From assembly GCA_037179385.1 (NCBI GenBank), contig CM074195.1, positions 13,739,887 to 13,803,886 of the forward strand: a stretch of 64,000 nucleotides of DNA. Reading direction: 5' to 3'. Origin of the DNA: Holothuria scabra. Lineage: Eukaryota; Echinodermata; Holothuroidea; Aspidochirotida; Holothuriidae. The notes beneath the pieces were generated by a model. The model was not told where the DNA came from and did not search any database. It saw only the letters and a list, made by a program, of their open reading frames with translations. Positions 36,526-48,719 of this stretch are shown here, in pieces. The position numbers were made by a program, and so were the translations under genes. Within the stretch, counting starts at the first letter, position 1, and each line of letters starts with the position of its first letter.

Positions 36526-37060
36526 ATTCAGATATGCCACTGTTTCAGAAAGTTGTTAGGTGGAATTCTTGCTTGCATTTCTTGTGATATACATAACACA
36601 GGTTCTAGTTGTCAAAACAAAGGACTCTGAGTTTCTTGGAGAAACAGCAGTTTCAAATATGAAAGCATCACGTATGGAGACAGAAGAAAGTTAATGTAAT
36701 AAGCTTGGTAGAGTAACCTTTATCGCTGTTTGAAAATGTTTTACCTGGTTTAGTTGTATCTTTATTGTGATGATTGGTGAAACAAGCCCACATAATCCTA
36801 AGTTACTGGTTTTTGGCAAAGCATTTTTTGTTTTTTGTGTTTCTGTCACACAGCAGTCTTGAAGGAGTAGGGAAATGTTTCCTTATGAACACCTCATGTA
36901 CCTGTAGAATCTTTACCGGTGACCGCAGAAACAGGGGTTCCCGTTTGGTATTTTTTTTAATTCAGAGCTGGTCACTCACTACCAATTTTCAGTCCGATCT
37001 GAGTAATAGAACATCGTACCAATATTTTTAATTTGGACTTAAGAGTAGCGAAGATTTTAA

Positions 37061-37696
37061 CTAAAGCTCACTAAAGTTCATTGCTGTCGCGATTCGCTGT
37101 TGTAAGGCAGGCAACTGGAAAAAAACAGCTTCCACAAGGAGCTGATCATACTCTTCGAAGTTAGATGGTAAATTTAACTTCCCATCTCTCATAAAATTAA
37201 GAATGTATCTAAACATTGCACCGTCCCTGTCGATGAAGTAATGCCCATTCTTGTCTGACTGAGGACGCACACCGCCCTCACTAAACATTGCACCCAGCAT
37301 GGAGTCTTTGTAAGAGGTAAGAGTTAGCCGAGAAGTTGTGTAGCAGACGCCACCCACATTGAGAGTGACGTAACTATCACCAGATCTGGCAAAAATCTCT
37401 TCCTTTAGAGCAGATAATTTGAAAAATTCGGTTTCAGCAAGAAGTTGATCATACTCTTCGAAGTTAGATGGTAAACACAGTTTTCCATTCCTCATAAAGT
37501 TAAGAATGTATCGAAACATTGCACCGTCCCTGTCGATGAAGTAATGCCCATTCTTGTCTAGTTGAGGAGGAACACCGCCCTCACTAAACATTGCACTCAG
37601 CACGGAGTCTGGGTTAGAAGTGAGAGTTAGCCGAGAAGTTTTGTAGCAGATGCCTCCAACATTAAGTATCATGTAACTACCATTGTGATCTGCCAT
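37061..37696 (-). CDS. Tandem double-BTB (KCTD/T1-type) protein, copy 2
   Basis: 211 residues without introns. The two BTB domains (about 8-100 and 107-201) keep LNVGG, CYxTSRLTLTS, MFSEGG, FIDRDGAMFRYILNFMR and EYDQLLxExxFFxL in both halves. The second half is closest to the second half of copy 1, so the internal duplication is older than the gene duplication. The protein ends soon after the second domain (RIATAMNFSEL), so there is no extra effector region. Probably a cytosolic oligomeric adaptor, inferred from the KCTD family; partner unknown. Confidence 0.85.
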   Translation of the reverse strand: MADHNGSYMILNVGGICYKTSRLTLTSNPDSVLSAMFSEGGVPPQLDKNGHYFIDRDGAMFRYILNFMRNGKLCLPSNFEEYDQLLAETEFFKLSALKEEIFARSGDSYVTLNVGGVCYTTSRLTLTSYKDSMLGAMFSEGGVRPQSDKNGHYFIDRDGAMFRYILNFMRDGKLNLPSNFEEYDQLLVEAVFFQLPALQQRIATAMNFSEL

Positions 37697-38178
37697 TGCA
37701 TGTTACTTACACTTGCAGCAACGTGCTTTTTATTTAAAGATAACTTGACACCTTCAGGCAAAATTGACGAGTATGATTTCCTTCAGAAGTAATAGGCCTC
37801 AGACCACTACCTTCAAATTGTATTTCTTTGAAATGCCAGAACAAGAACACTTGATGTCATCTCCTCAAAGATGCTTTAACGGACATTGAAATGGGTTTAA
37901 ACCAACGGCTGTATTGTTTGTAAAACAAAATACAAGATAAACGCTCAATCGAAAACCTGTCGAGCTATGAATTTGTCATTGAAAAACGTTTTGTATGAAC
38001 ATCTGATGAACCAACCTTTGGATTTAGGTTAGTATTTAATAATCATACTCAACCGATTGATGATTACACAGATAAACTTTGGAGAGAGGAGCACAACACA
38101 TTTATACATAAATACACACACACTAATACATGTCGTGCGTGCGACGTCATCCTTTGGCACACTGTTCTTTCGACTTTG

Positions 38179-38202
38179 TTTTTTTTTTTTTTTTTTTTTT
38201 TT
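38179..38202. repeat. Poly-T run
   Basis: About 24 T residues, between double-BTB copies 2 and 3. Confidence 0.9.
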
Positions 38203-39154
38203 GCTGATCTAATGGGCCGTAGCTACACATTTTTCAAGGAAGGGGTAGGGGGAAGACACAAATTTTCATAATTTTTTTTTTTAAGTTTGAACGCAACACT
38301 ACTGTATTTGAAACGGAATTTGTAGCCCGCGAAGATTAAGAAACATTTACCTGTACGGAACTTGGATTTCAGAAAAAATTGGAACGAAATTTGAATTTTG
38401 TGGGTTTCTGACGGAAAAATCTGCACTTTCTGTACGTATAAGCAAATCTGAGATTTCACGGCCACTTGATACCGTTTTTGTTTCAAAACGGAATCTAAGT
38501 AATACGGATTGAGGCATTTCGTCGACCTTAAAAAGGTTTACGAAACTTTGTTTTTTAAACAAATATTTCAACATCAAAAGCTAATGTTGGAAAAAATTTG
38601 GAAAGAAAATGCAGGATTACAGCACTGTGGTTGATCGGAGTCACCTGAAGATCTGGAAACACACAGGGCAAAGTTCCGCCTTCATTTCCGGAGCTAGGTA
38701 AAGTTTCCAAAACTGATATATGAGCGGCCACGATACACTAAATAAGGGATTATTTCTGGAAAAGTTTGCTTTTTTTTAACAAATTATCACAATAATGGAA
38801 CTTGTTTTGAAGAGAATTCGTAATTTAATGAAAGAAAAGTTGGGAAATCTCACTGTTGCATATGAAAATTTTTCAAAAATTTTTATTTTCAGAACCAGAC
38901 GGAACAATGACCTTAAGCAATATGCAGCTATGACGCTGTCTGCAACTGTATAACAAACACGGCTCAACAGTCTGAGATCGATATTTGTTCGAAGATCAAT
39001 GATTCGCACTTAACTGAGCTTGTCCGTCATCTGTAGATATGAAGTCACGAAATATTTAGTTTTCATTTATTTTCCGAGTTCTCTGATACAAATGACGTTA
39101 TTACACAGGTTGGTCATTTTTGCCTCTTTCCGTCTGGAGGTCGGTAACTTTTCA

Positions 39155-39838
39155 CTAAAGCTCACAGAAGTGACGGAAATCGGGTGGTAATCCAACCCGA
39201 ACTCGTAGTAAGGAGACCTGAACTTTAAGGCCAGATAATTGGAAAAATTCGGTTTCAGCAAGAAGTTGATCATACTCTTTGAAGCTAGATGGTAAACACA
39301 GCATCCCACTCCTCATAAAATTAAGAATGTGTCGAAACATTGCACCGTCCCTGTTAATGAAGAAATGCCCATTCTCGTCTGGTAGAGGAGGAACACCGCC
39401 CTCACTGAACATTGCACCCAGCAAGGAGTTTGGGTACGAGGTAAGAGTTAGCCGAGAAACGGTGTAGCAGACGCCACCAACATTGAGAGTAACGTAACTA
39501 TCACAATTTCTTACAGAAGAGTTCATTCTTGACGATATCTCCTTCTTCAGAGCAGATAATTGGAAAAATTCAGCTTCAGAGAGAAGTTGATCATACTCTT
39601 TGAAGTTAGATGGTAAACACAGCTTCCCATCTCTCATAAAATTAATAATGTATCGGAACATTGAGCCATTCCTGTTGATGAAGTAATGTCCATTCCTGTC
39701 TGGTAGAGGAGGAACGCCGCCCTCACTGAACATGGCACCCAGCATGGATTCTGGATACGAGGTTAGAGTACACCATGAAGTCGAGTAGCAGACGCCACCA
39801 ACATTGAGTATGATACACCTTCCACTGCGATCAGCCAT
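39155..39838 (-). CDS. Tandem double-BTB (KCTD/T1-type) protein, copy 3
   Basis: 227 residues, intronless. BTB domain 1 spans about 8-100 and domain 2 about 115-210, with a slightly longer linker (SSRMNSSVRNCD) than copies 1 and 2. Both domains retain LNVGG, GAMFSEGG, a DRDG-type (NRNG in domain 1) motif, ILNFMR or IINFMR, and EYDQLL. The tail (RVRVGLPPDFRHFCEL) is unlike the other copies. It lies about 1.5 kb upstream, in transcription order, of copy 2 and shares its 5' flank with copy 1, showing that the array grew by segmental duplication. All frames are open, so the gene appears functional. Confidence 0.85.
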   Translation of the reverse strand: MADRSGRCIILNVGGVCYSTSWCTLTSYPESMLGAMFSEGGVPPLPDRNGHYFINRNGSMFRYIINFMRDGKLCLPSNFKEYDQLLSEAEFFQLSALKKEISSRMNSSVRNCDSYVTLNVGGVCYTVSRLTLTSYPNSLLGAMFSEGGVPPLPDENGHFFINRDGAMFRHILNFMRSGMLCLPSSFKEYDQLLAETEFFQLSGLKVQVSLLRVRVGLPPDFRHFCEL

Positions 39839-40230
39839 TTATACGTGACACTTGTAGCAAGTTAAATTGTACCTGGACCTGTCTGTACAATCGGCTGTTT
39901 ATTTCAAGATAACAGATCACCTCAGAAAATTTAAAGAGTATGAATTCCCTCAGAATACACTTAGAGTAACATTACGCTTTTTTCATTAAAATTTCAATAC
40001 TGAAGAAACTGATGTAATTTTCTTGAAGAAGTTCGAACGGATACTGACGTGGTTTCAAACCAACCGTGATGGCCGAGATAGCTGATAGACTTATCAAAAT
40101 GCCATACTAACGATCATTAATTAATTTTGACAACTTGTCTCACCACGAGTATGCCATTGTCGGCAAACATTTAGTAGGCCTATGAATGATCCAACCTTTG
40201 GACGAAGGTTAATATTAACAGTTCTTAAAG
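39839..40230 (-). promoter_or_regulatory. Conserved upstream region of double-BTB copy 3
   Basis: Homologous to 26254-26590 upstream of copy 1; see that entry. Similarity decays beyond about 40230. Confidence 0.4.
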
Positions 40231-40910
40231 ACGGACGATTGAGAAAAATGTGGCCGCCGATTGATAGTACAGATACAAAATGAACTTTGGGAAGTGCAGT
40301 TGTAGCCTACATGGGATCCTGCATTACTTAAAGAAAACACGGAATCTCTGCAGTACTCTGCTTGACCTGTGCTTATTTGCAGCCAAATGTCACCATACGC
40401 TTATAATAATAAAAATCAAAACCTAAGTATGAAAAGTTTCCCGAAAGAAGGGAGAAATATTTCTTTAGATGTGGACAGTCCAAAACAACCTTCAGTAGCC
40501 TAATTGCAAAGCTTTTCTTTGGGTCTAATTTCAAGCTGTGAAAATAGCGAGTGAGACTCAGTAATGACCTATACACTACTACGATCCGGTTGAAGTGACG
40601 TGACGAAATGATTCAATAAAAGTCACGCATGTGTTGTTACTGCGATAAAGAATAGAGAGGTGGACCGGATAAGTGACCTTTTAGGAGTCCAGGTGTCTTC
40701 CAGGCTACTTAAATCATAGGGAGTAAAGAGTGTATCTTGGCTAAAAAGTTCCTAACAATTTGTACTGAAGGTATTTTTGAAGATTGCAAATGGAAGACTA
40801 ATCTTTAAAAATGATTTAAAACAATATTTTGTGGAAGTATTGATGTATAAATCAAAATAAATTTAGCCTCCATGTGAGAAACACGGTAATATTTTACTTT
40901 GCTCTCTGTT

Positions 40911-42578
40911 CCCTTACTCCAAATCCAGATATGGATTGATATCTGGATATATCTGGTTAAATAAAGCCAGATATACAGCCAGATTTAGATGCCTTGATAT
41001 AATATATCAAGTTTGATATGGCCATATCAAGCCAGATATAACTTGATTCAAGAAAGGCCTAGATATGCAAATAAAGTTTTATATGGCCATATCAAGCGAG
41101 ATATAACTTGATGAAATGCCTTCCCAGATATGCAAATAAAGTTTTATATGGCCATATCAAGCCAGATATAAATTGACGAAATGCCTTCCCAGATATACAA
41201 ATAAAGTTTTTTATATGGCCATATCAAGCCAGATATAACTTAATGAAATACCTTCCCAGATGTACAAATCAAGTTTTATATGGCCATATCAAGCCAGATA
41301 TGACTTGATGAAATACCTTCCCAGATATACAAATAAATTTTTACATGGCCATATCAAGCCAGATATAAATTGATGAAATGCCTTCCCAGGTATGCATATA
41401 AAGCTTTATATGGTCATATCAAGCCAGATATAAATTGATGAAATACCTTCCCAGATATACAAATCAAGTTTGATATGGTCATATCAAGCCAGATTTAACT
41501 GATTAAAATACCATGACAGAATTACATATAAACTTACACATAGCCATATTAATACTTTAGGGGTTAATTTGTGTACCTGTCCCACATAAAGACCTTCTCT
41601 GGAAGCTGAACATGTATCAGCAAATCAAAATCAGAACATTCAAACCATATTCAGCCATATTATACTAACATATGCAAATGACTTTCCAATGTGGGCGTGG
41701 TCAGGAATTAAGGGCCCTGATTTTCTTTTTATTGTAATTAAGGAAGTAATATGTGTAAAACCATGAAACCTTCAACAAAATTTATGTTGGAATATTGCCC
41801 CATATGATAATTTAAACCAACAATGCTATGTAAACATTAAAAAGTAGGAATTTCAAAGCAGTTTTGTTCTTCACTATTGAGTGATTTAACAACTTCAAAT
41901 ACTTACGTCAATGTTATACAATGTGCATTCAACTTTGTTATAGATGTTCAGATAGCCCTTAATATTATGCTGGCCATAGTCTAGAGCAGGACCACTCAGT
42001 GTTTGCCCTTTGGAGGGCGTACTTGTCCATTTGGAACGTTAAGCTCTTTAAGGGAGCAGAACTCCTCCAAAAGTAACCGTTTGGTTTTCGCGCCCCTTTG
42101 CTCTTCGCCGGAGAGTCGTGGGGACTTTTAGAAAAAAAGTATGCTGGCCAGAAGGCTTCTGATACGCTCTATACAAAGGTATTGCACTAATTAATTTTGG
42201 TCCAGTCATATATGGTACATATATGCACCATACTTTTCTCCTTAATATGGGATCAATACAGTAAATCTATATATAAACCGGATATGGCACTGCTTTATAT
42301 GGGATCAGTATGGAATAGCTTGATATAAACCATATATGGTATTGCGTTATATGGTTCATATCTGTTCCAGATAAACACCTGATCCAGATAAAATTTTATC
42401 TGGCCCACATATGGATTAGATCTGGTTCTGGCGTAGATCAAGGTTATATCTGCCCAATTTTTTATCTGGCCCAGATATAAATCCCATATCTGCAGCAGAT
42501 ATGGGCCAGATATGAAATTCATATCTGGCCCATATATGGAATTTCATATCTGGCCTATATCTGGATTTGGAGTAAGGG
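40911..42578. mobile_element. TIR element with internal 65-bp tandem array
   Basis: Starts CCCTTACTCCAAATCCAGAT and ends with the exact complement; the TIR is 22 bp and perfect. 40930-41545 holds about eight copies of a 65-bp unit (GGCCATATCAAGCCAGATAT core). 41940-42140 is shared with the nested element at 9985-10240. The right part is rich in ATATCTGG words. No transposase. Confidence 0.75.
40930..41545. repeat. 65-bp tandem array inside the TIR element
   Basis: Each unit contains GGCCATATCAAGCCAGATAT and CCTTCCCAGATATACAAAT. Spacing is 65-67 bp. Confidence 0.85.
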
Positions 42579-43116
42579 TTGCTGTAAGGCCGCAACCACT
42601 AACTGACCCGAATGCATGTATTGTGCATGCTGTTACGTAACTGCGGTCGAAAAGCCGGCCGGACGTGTGACCTTTCAGAGGGTACAATGCCTTCCACTTA
42701 AATAATAGGGAGTAAAGCTGTATCTTGAACTAAAAAACCTCCTATTCTTAGCGAGAGCGTCGAGGTACCTTTTACCATGGATAACGAGTAGTAAAATTAT
42801 AATTCTATACAAAAATGTTTACAAAGTACTGATGTATAAATGTCAGTCACTTTGTGAAAACATGACAATATTTGACTTGACTATGCCCTGCTATAAAGTA
42901 ATGTACAACCACTTAGTAAAACACAGCTTTTTCAAGATTGCTACATTTCACAGAAGGTATACATATTTCATGGGGAAATATTTTCTAGACGAAATTTGAT
43001 GTTTATGCAATTATGCAATCAGAAATTATAAATATAGCCTACACGATGCAGTCACAGTATTTTTTTCCAAAGGAAACAAACAGGCAAACATTGCCATATA
43101 TATTTGGTGAATTAAG

Positions 43117-43175
43117 TGTCCAGCAATACCATTAATGGTATTGCTGGACATCTGTGTGACTTCACACAGATGTCC
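43117..43175. repeat. Two overlapping perfect palindromes
   Basis: 43117-43150 is a 34-bp perfect palindrome without spacer (centre ACCATT|AATGGT). 43146-43175 has 14-bp perfect arms around CT (GGACATCTGTGTGA). The last five bases of the first palindrome (GGACA) are the first five of the second. Confidence 0.95.
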
Positions 43176-43179
43176 CTCT

Positions 43180-46100
43180 TAAAAATGATCTACCCTAGCA
43201 ACAACAACAACCTCAATCATCCATATTCCCTTTCGGGAAACCAAAAAACAGCGCTCCGTACGATTGCCTGCGTTCGAATACACATAGTCGGTTACGCAAG
43301 CAGCAAAATGGGTGGACAAGAGTTATGCTGGGACCAAATATTTACATTCCCTGGAACGTACGTGATCCTTGTGGTTCATCCATTTTGTCATTGTGGGACG
43401 CCCCTTCGAACTAAACCTGCAGGAGGATTTCTATGCGATTGAAATGATCTACGTCGTTTCAATCGTAACGCAAATAGCGTATTTAACGATTCAATGCGTT
43501 AATACCGTATATAACGTACAAGAAGCAGTGGCGGTACCAGGATTTCAAAAGTGTGTGTGTGTGTGGGGGGGTCAAATGAACGGCACGAGAACTTGTTGGG
43601 GAAAACAACAATTTCGCGCGAAGAGCAAGTGTATGAGGGTGGAGTCCAGGAGCCCGCCTCAAGGCCCTTGGTAGGGTCCAAGAGCAAAGCCACTGTGGGT
43701 TAGAGGGCGGGATTAGGGTTCCAGGGTTTTAGCATATCTCTGAGTCAAAAATAAGCCTCGGTAAACTAGATATATTTTGTTTCGTATTCCATCATCCAAA
43801 ACAATGATTTTAATGAATTGGTATATCCTGTTGTCGTAATATACTTGTATACATGTGATAGTGCCAAATGTTCTGAAAGTGGAGTTTCACACATAGGCCT
43901 TATGTGGAATCCGTTCTAGAGGAAGTGTAAGATTTACTTCAACAGGTACGGTTTCTGAATGCAGTATTAACGTATCCAAGTAACTAAATAAAAATTCAAC
44001 GCGTGATGACTGCACAGTGTAGCAATTTTGGTTTGAGGCTATAGTGGCCATTGGCCAGTGGGTAGCGTAGAAATAGCCATTTTAAAAAAACTTGCACTGC
44101 ACTAGACTTTTTTCCAGGGGGTAGGGCAAGCATGCAAATTTGCCGTTTAAGTGTAAACACTACTTTATTGAGGACTTAAATTGCGGCGCGGGGAGTGCGC
44201 CGAAAATTTGGGTTCTTTTAGACAAATAGGCCTATTTGTTAATTTGGAGCTGGTATTGCCGAAAATTTTGGATTTGGGGCTATCTCTAAGAAATATTTCA
44301 AAATTTAGGGGATTATTATGATGAAACTGCGTTTTCTAGATTTCATGGCGACTGAAGGTTGTTGCTTTTACACAATGCCTTCTAAGGCCTGTGAATTGAG
44401 GTTCCCGGCGACCTATAAAAGGTTTCTGATACTTTGTTGCCTTTTTTAGACAAAACGTTTCAAAATTTTGAGCCTTATTGAAAAATATAGGAAAACGGCA
44501 CCGTAGCGGCTCGGAAAAGTTGACCGGACTGATTTTTGAGCGAGCACTTACTGTAGCAGAGATTGCAAATTAAGACAAGAAGTCTTGAAATGTTACGCCG
44601 GAAACGCATGTCGCGAAGTGCAGCCTAATATACAGCTTATTAATGAAGAACGTTGTATGTAACGGATAATTTGGACATGCGTTTCCATCTGTATGCGGTG
44701 CACTTGAAATATGCGCTAGTCAACAGACCTTACAAGAGATCCTAAGCTTAGACCTTATTCATTGACGACACATTGACGCCATCCTTGGGGACAAAACAAT
44801 GGAACACGTAGCCGCACGCATAAGAATTCGCCCTACAGGTGTGTCACACTTTGCGCGTATTCGACAAATCAGCTGTCTGCATTTAGTCGGTGTTGATTTT
44901 TGCCCCAAAAGAGGACATTCTTTTTGTAACATCACATAAAGTCTAAAAGGGCCAGGTGATCTACTTTCTGTTCTGCGACGTCATTTGCCTAACGTTTGGC
45001 AAGATTTAAAAAAGGACGGGAAAAGTCCATTGTTAAATGTGGAAGTGTGGAAAGAGCATGGTGTTGAAATATGTTGGCAAGTCACTTTCAATTTATCATC
45101 AGTTAATGTAGAGACATCGAAATCAAAATGTTCCCCAAGTTCAGGAACAAGGCAGCCGCATAAAACACAAAAGAGCACACAGAAAGGAAAAACACAATTT
45201 GCTGCGATTAAATAATTTAGCTGCCTCTGTGAAGAAACTGTTGTTTTTTGCCCTTGAAAGCATGGAGACTGCAGTCATAAGGTCAGAAACATCAATATGG
45301 AAGTTTAGTACCAAAGATCTTTTCCGCTAACCTAATTACTGAGGTAAATTTTTTTTGATCGGATTTGCTAACAAGGCCATAGCAGACAATAATTTTAGTA
45401 ATAAGCAAGCCCACTTAGTTGCAGGATAAATATACATAGATTATTTATATGAGATTTTATGGCTCATTTTCTAACCAATTGGCTGGCCATGGCCCTTTTA
45501 CCAGTTGAAGCTCACTGACTTGTTTTCCCACTCCATTGCTTATGTTGAACTTCAAGCACAATGGCAGTAGGTTTCATTTTTATAGTCTTTGGTATGACAT
45601 AAATTCATTAATCCCAAAAGATTTAAATAGATGTAAGAAGTAAATGTGCTCATTTGCTTTTTCCACCATTTCAGCGGAGTTCCCAGACCAGGAGAGATCA
45701 TTAGAAATGAATGTATCTAGAAATTTAAAAGACAAAACTTGTGCTCAGCAAAAGTACCCTTTATTGAAAAAGGATGATAGGGGTTTTAACACTTCTAAAG
45801 CTGAGCCATATTTCTTAAGTATTTGAAACATTGATCAAGTTTTTCTTATTACACCAGTTGCCAATGGGCTCAGAAAGTTTGCCCAGGGAGCTGTTATTTG
45901 ACAAATAACAGCTCTCTGGTTTGCTGGAGGACTGTATGCAGCTACAAGTTATTATGATTCAAAAAAGTTCTACCATGATCAAAGGGTTCCTGCAAACTAG
46001 GACATCTAATTTGACCTTAGCCCCCTCCCTGCCTTCTAACATGCTAGGTTATTGTACTAGTCTCCATAGCCTTGAAGAATGAAACTTCATTAACATTTGG

Positions 46101-46260
46101 GTACAAAACAGCTCATAAAAGGCATGGACTAAGAAAAAATAACCTTTTGATTTTGGAAACTGACAGTAATTGGGAGTTAAAGAAGATCTGTTTCTAAAAT
46201 TGGTTTTCATTGACAACAAAAGCAGTAGGCAAATTTGAGAGAAACCAGAATGCAAAAATG
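43180..46260. other. Intergenic, no recognised gene
   Basis: Contains a hAT-like left end at about 43525 (AGTGGCGGTACCAGGATT), a truncated SINE (45458-45592) and short open frames at 44985-45215 and 45644-45826 that I cannot identify. No convincing exon. Confidence 0.4.
45458..45592 (-). mobile_element. SINE body, head missing
   Basis: Body sequence (TATGGCTCATTTTCTAACCA, ACTCCATTGCTTATGTTGAA, GGCAGTAGGTTTCATTTT) matches the 54588-54832 SINE. The tRNA-like head is absent. Confidence 0.65.
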
Positions 46261-46266
46261 CATTGA

Positions 46267-48717
46267 GGTTTCGATGATACATTAATGTTCCGTTTCAAAG
46301 AATGCCATCATGCACCATTTTCTTCTCATTCAAATGTTATACTAGCATGTTCAAAAAATAATTGTCATTCCTGATGACCTTTTGACCTCAATAAAAGCCA
46401 TACATAGCTAGACAGGCAAACAACAGACAGACAGACAGACAGATGGACAAACAACTATCTCGAAAGATCGTATTTAAAAAGGTTCCTAGACTTTGACCCC
46501 TGGAGACCCCAGATGACCTTTCATTTCTGCCAAACACAATGAGGCTAAATCGCAATTATTCCACCTAAATAGGGATACTTGGCATATCAGCCTTTGACCT
46601 CCACCAAAAACAACATGGACCATTTCCTGACCATAACCTATCCACATACCAAATATGAATTCTATTCAAGTTTCCTACCTTGAGATATCGCATTAAAAAA
46701 TTTAAAACTTTGACCCCCAGATGACCTTTGACCCGAGATGACCTTTGACCTCTGCCACAAAAAACAGGAGCATCTCCTGACCATAACGTATCTACATATT
46801 AAATATGAAATCAATCCAAGCTTCCCATCTTGAGATTTCATGTTAACAAGATTTTTAGACTTTGACCCCTGGTGACCCCAGGAGACCTTCGCCAAAATTA
46901 AATAGGACCATCTATTGTTTAAAATGCATCCACATACCAAATATGAATTCTATTCAAAGTTTTCTACCTTGAGATATCACGTTAACAAGGTTTTCAGACT
47001 TTGACTCCTGGTGACCCCAGGTGACCTTTCACCTCCCCTAAAAATATTACAGACCACCTCCTGACCATAACGCATCTACATACCAAGTATGAAATCTATC
47101 CAAGCTTCCTATCTTGAGATATCATGTTAAGAAGATTTTTAGACTTTGACCCCTGTTGTCCCCTGGAGACCTTCGATCTCTGCCAAAATGAAATAGGACC
47201 ATCTATTGACTAAAACGCATTAGGGCTGTGTTTTTTCGGTTAATTCACTATCCGTTTAACCAATTTTATTAACTGGCGGTTAACCGTTTAACCGAAAATG
47301 ACGTAATGTTCACACAACAACAAAAAGTCAACATTTCCAAAGAGCGCCATCACTTTTGTACAGGAAAGTACAAGTCTAACAAGAGGGCTCTTCTTTCAAC
47401 TATAATGCGACTACATACCACGTATGAACTTTATCCAAGGTTCCTAACTTAAGATATTGCGTTAACAAAGTTTTCAGAGTTTGACCCCCCGCGACCCCCC
47501 GTGACCTTTGACTTCCACCAAAAACAACAAGGTTATTCTTCTAACCATAACGCATTTTCATACCAAGTATGACGTTTATCCATGTTTCCTAACTCGAGAT
47601 ATTGCGTTAACAAGGTTTTCAGAGTTTGACCCACTGCGACCCCCCATGACCTTTGACCTCCACCAAAAACGATAGGGTTCTTCTGCCAACCATAATGCAT
47701 CAACATACCCAGTATGAACTTCATCCAAGGTTCCTAACTTGAGATGTTGCGTTAACGAAGTTTTCAGAGTTTGACCCCTCGCAACCCCCGTGACCTTTGA
47801 CCTCCACCAAAAACGATAGGGTTCTTTTCCAACCATAATGCATCTACATACCAAGTATGAACTTTATCCAAGGTTCCTAACTTGAGATATTGCATTAACG
47901 AAGTTTTCAGAGTTTGACCCCCCGCAACCCCCCGTGACCTTTGACCTCCACCAAAGACAATAGGGTTCTTCTTCCAACCATAATGCATCTACATACCACG
48001 TATGAACTTTATCCAAGGTTCCTACCTTGAGATATTGCGTTAAGGAGGTTTTCAGAGTTTGACCCCTCGCAACCCCCCGTGACCTTTGACCTCCACCAAA
48101 AACGATAGGGTTCTTTTCCAACCATAATGCATCTACATACCAAGTATGAACTTCATCCAAGGTTCCTAACTTGAGATATTGCATTAACGAAGTTTTCAGA
48201 GTTTGACCCCTCGCAACCCCCCGTGACCTTTGACCTCCACCAAAAACGATAGGGTTCTTTTCCAACCATAATGCATCTACATACCAAGTATGAACTTCAT
48301 CCAAGGTTCCTAACTTGAGATATTGCATTAACGAAGTTTTCAGAGTTTGACCCCCCCGCAACCCCCCGTGACCTTTGACCTCCACCAAAAACAATAGGGT
48401 TCTTCTTCCAACCATAATGCATCTACATACCACGTATGAACTTTATCCAAGGTTCCTACCTTGAGATATTGCGTTAACGAGGTTTTCAGAGTTTGACCCC
48501 CCGCAACCCCCCGTCTGATCTCCACCAAAAACAATAGGGTTCTTCCTCTCAATAAGGGGCATCTGTGTACCAAGTTTGAGAACTGTCGGAGTTTTCCTTC
48601 TTGAGATATCATGTTAACGAGCAAAGTGTCACAAACACACACACACGCACACACACACACGCACACATACACACATACGCCATCATGAATGCATGGGTTT
48701 CTCTTATCATCGAAACC
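46267..48717 (-). repeat. DR1-bearing tandem-repeat element, copy B
   Basis: Bounded by GGTTTCGATGATA (46267-46279) and its complement (48705-48717), the same inverted pair as copy A. About 14 units of 144-146 bp. The youngest units (47.5-48.6 kb) are nearly identical. Perfect TGACCTTTGACCT occurs about seven times. A CA-rich microsatellite lies at 48630-48676, and a GACA microsatellite at about 46427-46442 near the distal end. Confidence 0.85.
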
Positions 48718-48719
48718 AA

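Noticed and set aside
44985..45215. 76-codon frame with basic C-terminus
   Set aside because: Open on both strands, no recognised domain and no splice evidence.
45644..45826. Possible exon after acceptor-like TTTCAG at 45674
   Set aside because: No donor, no homology recognised and no partner exon nearby.
47864..48433. 189-codon open frame on the minus strand with repeating peptide
   Set aside because: It runs through the DR1 array, where units of 144 bp (divisible by three) keep a frame open by periodicity. No start context, domain or splice signal.
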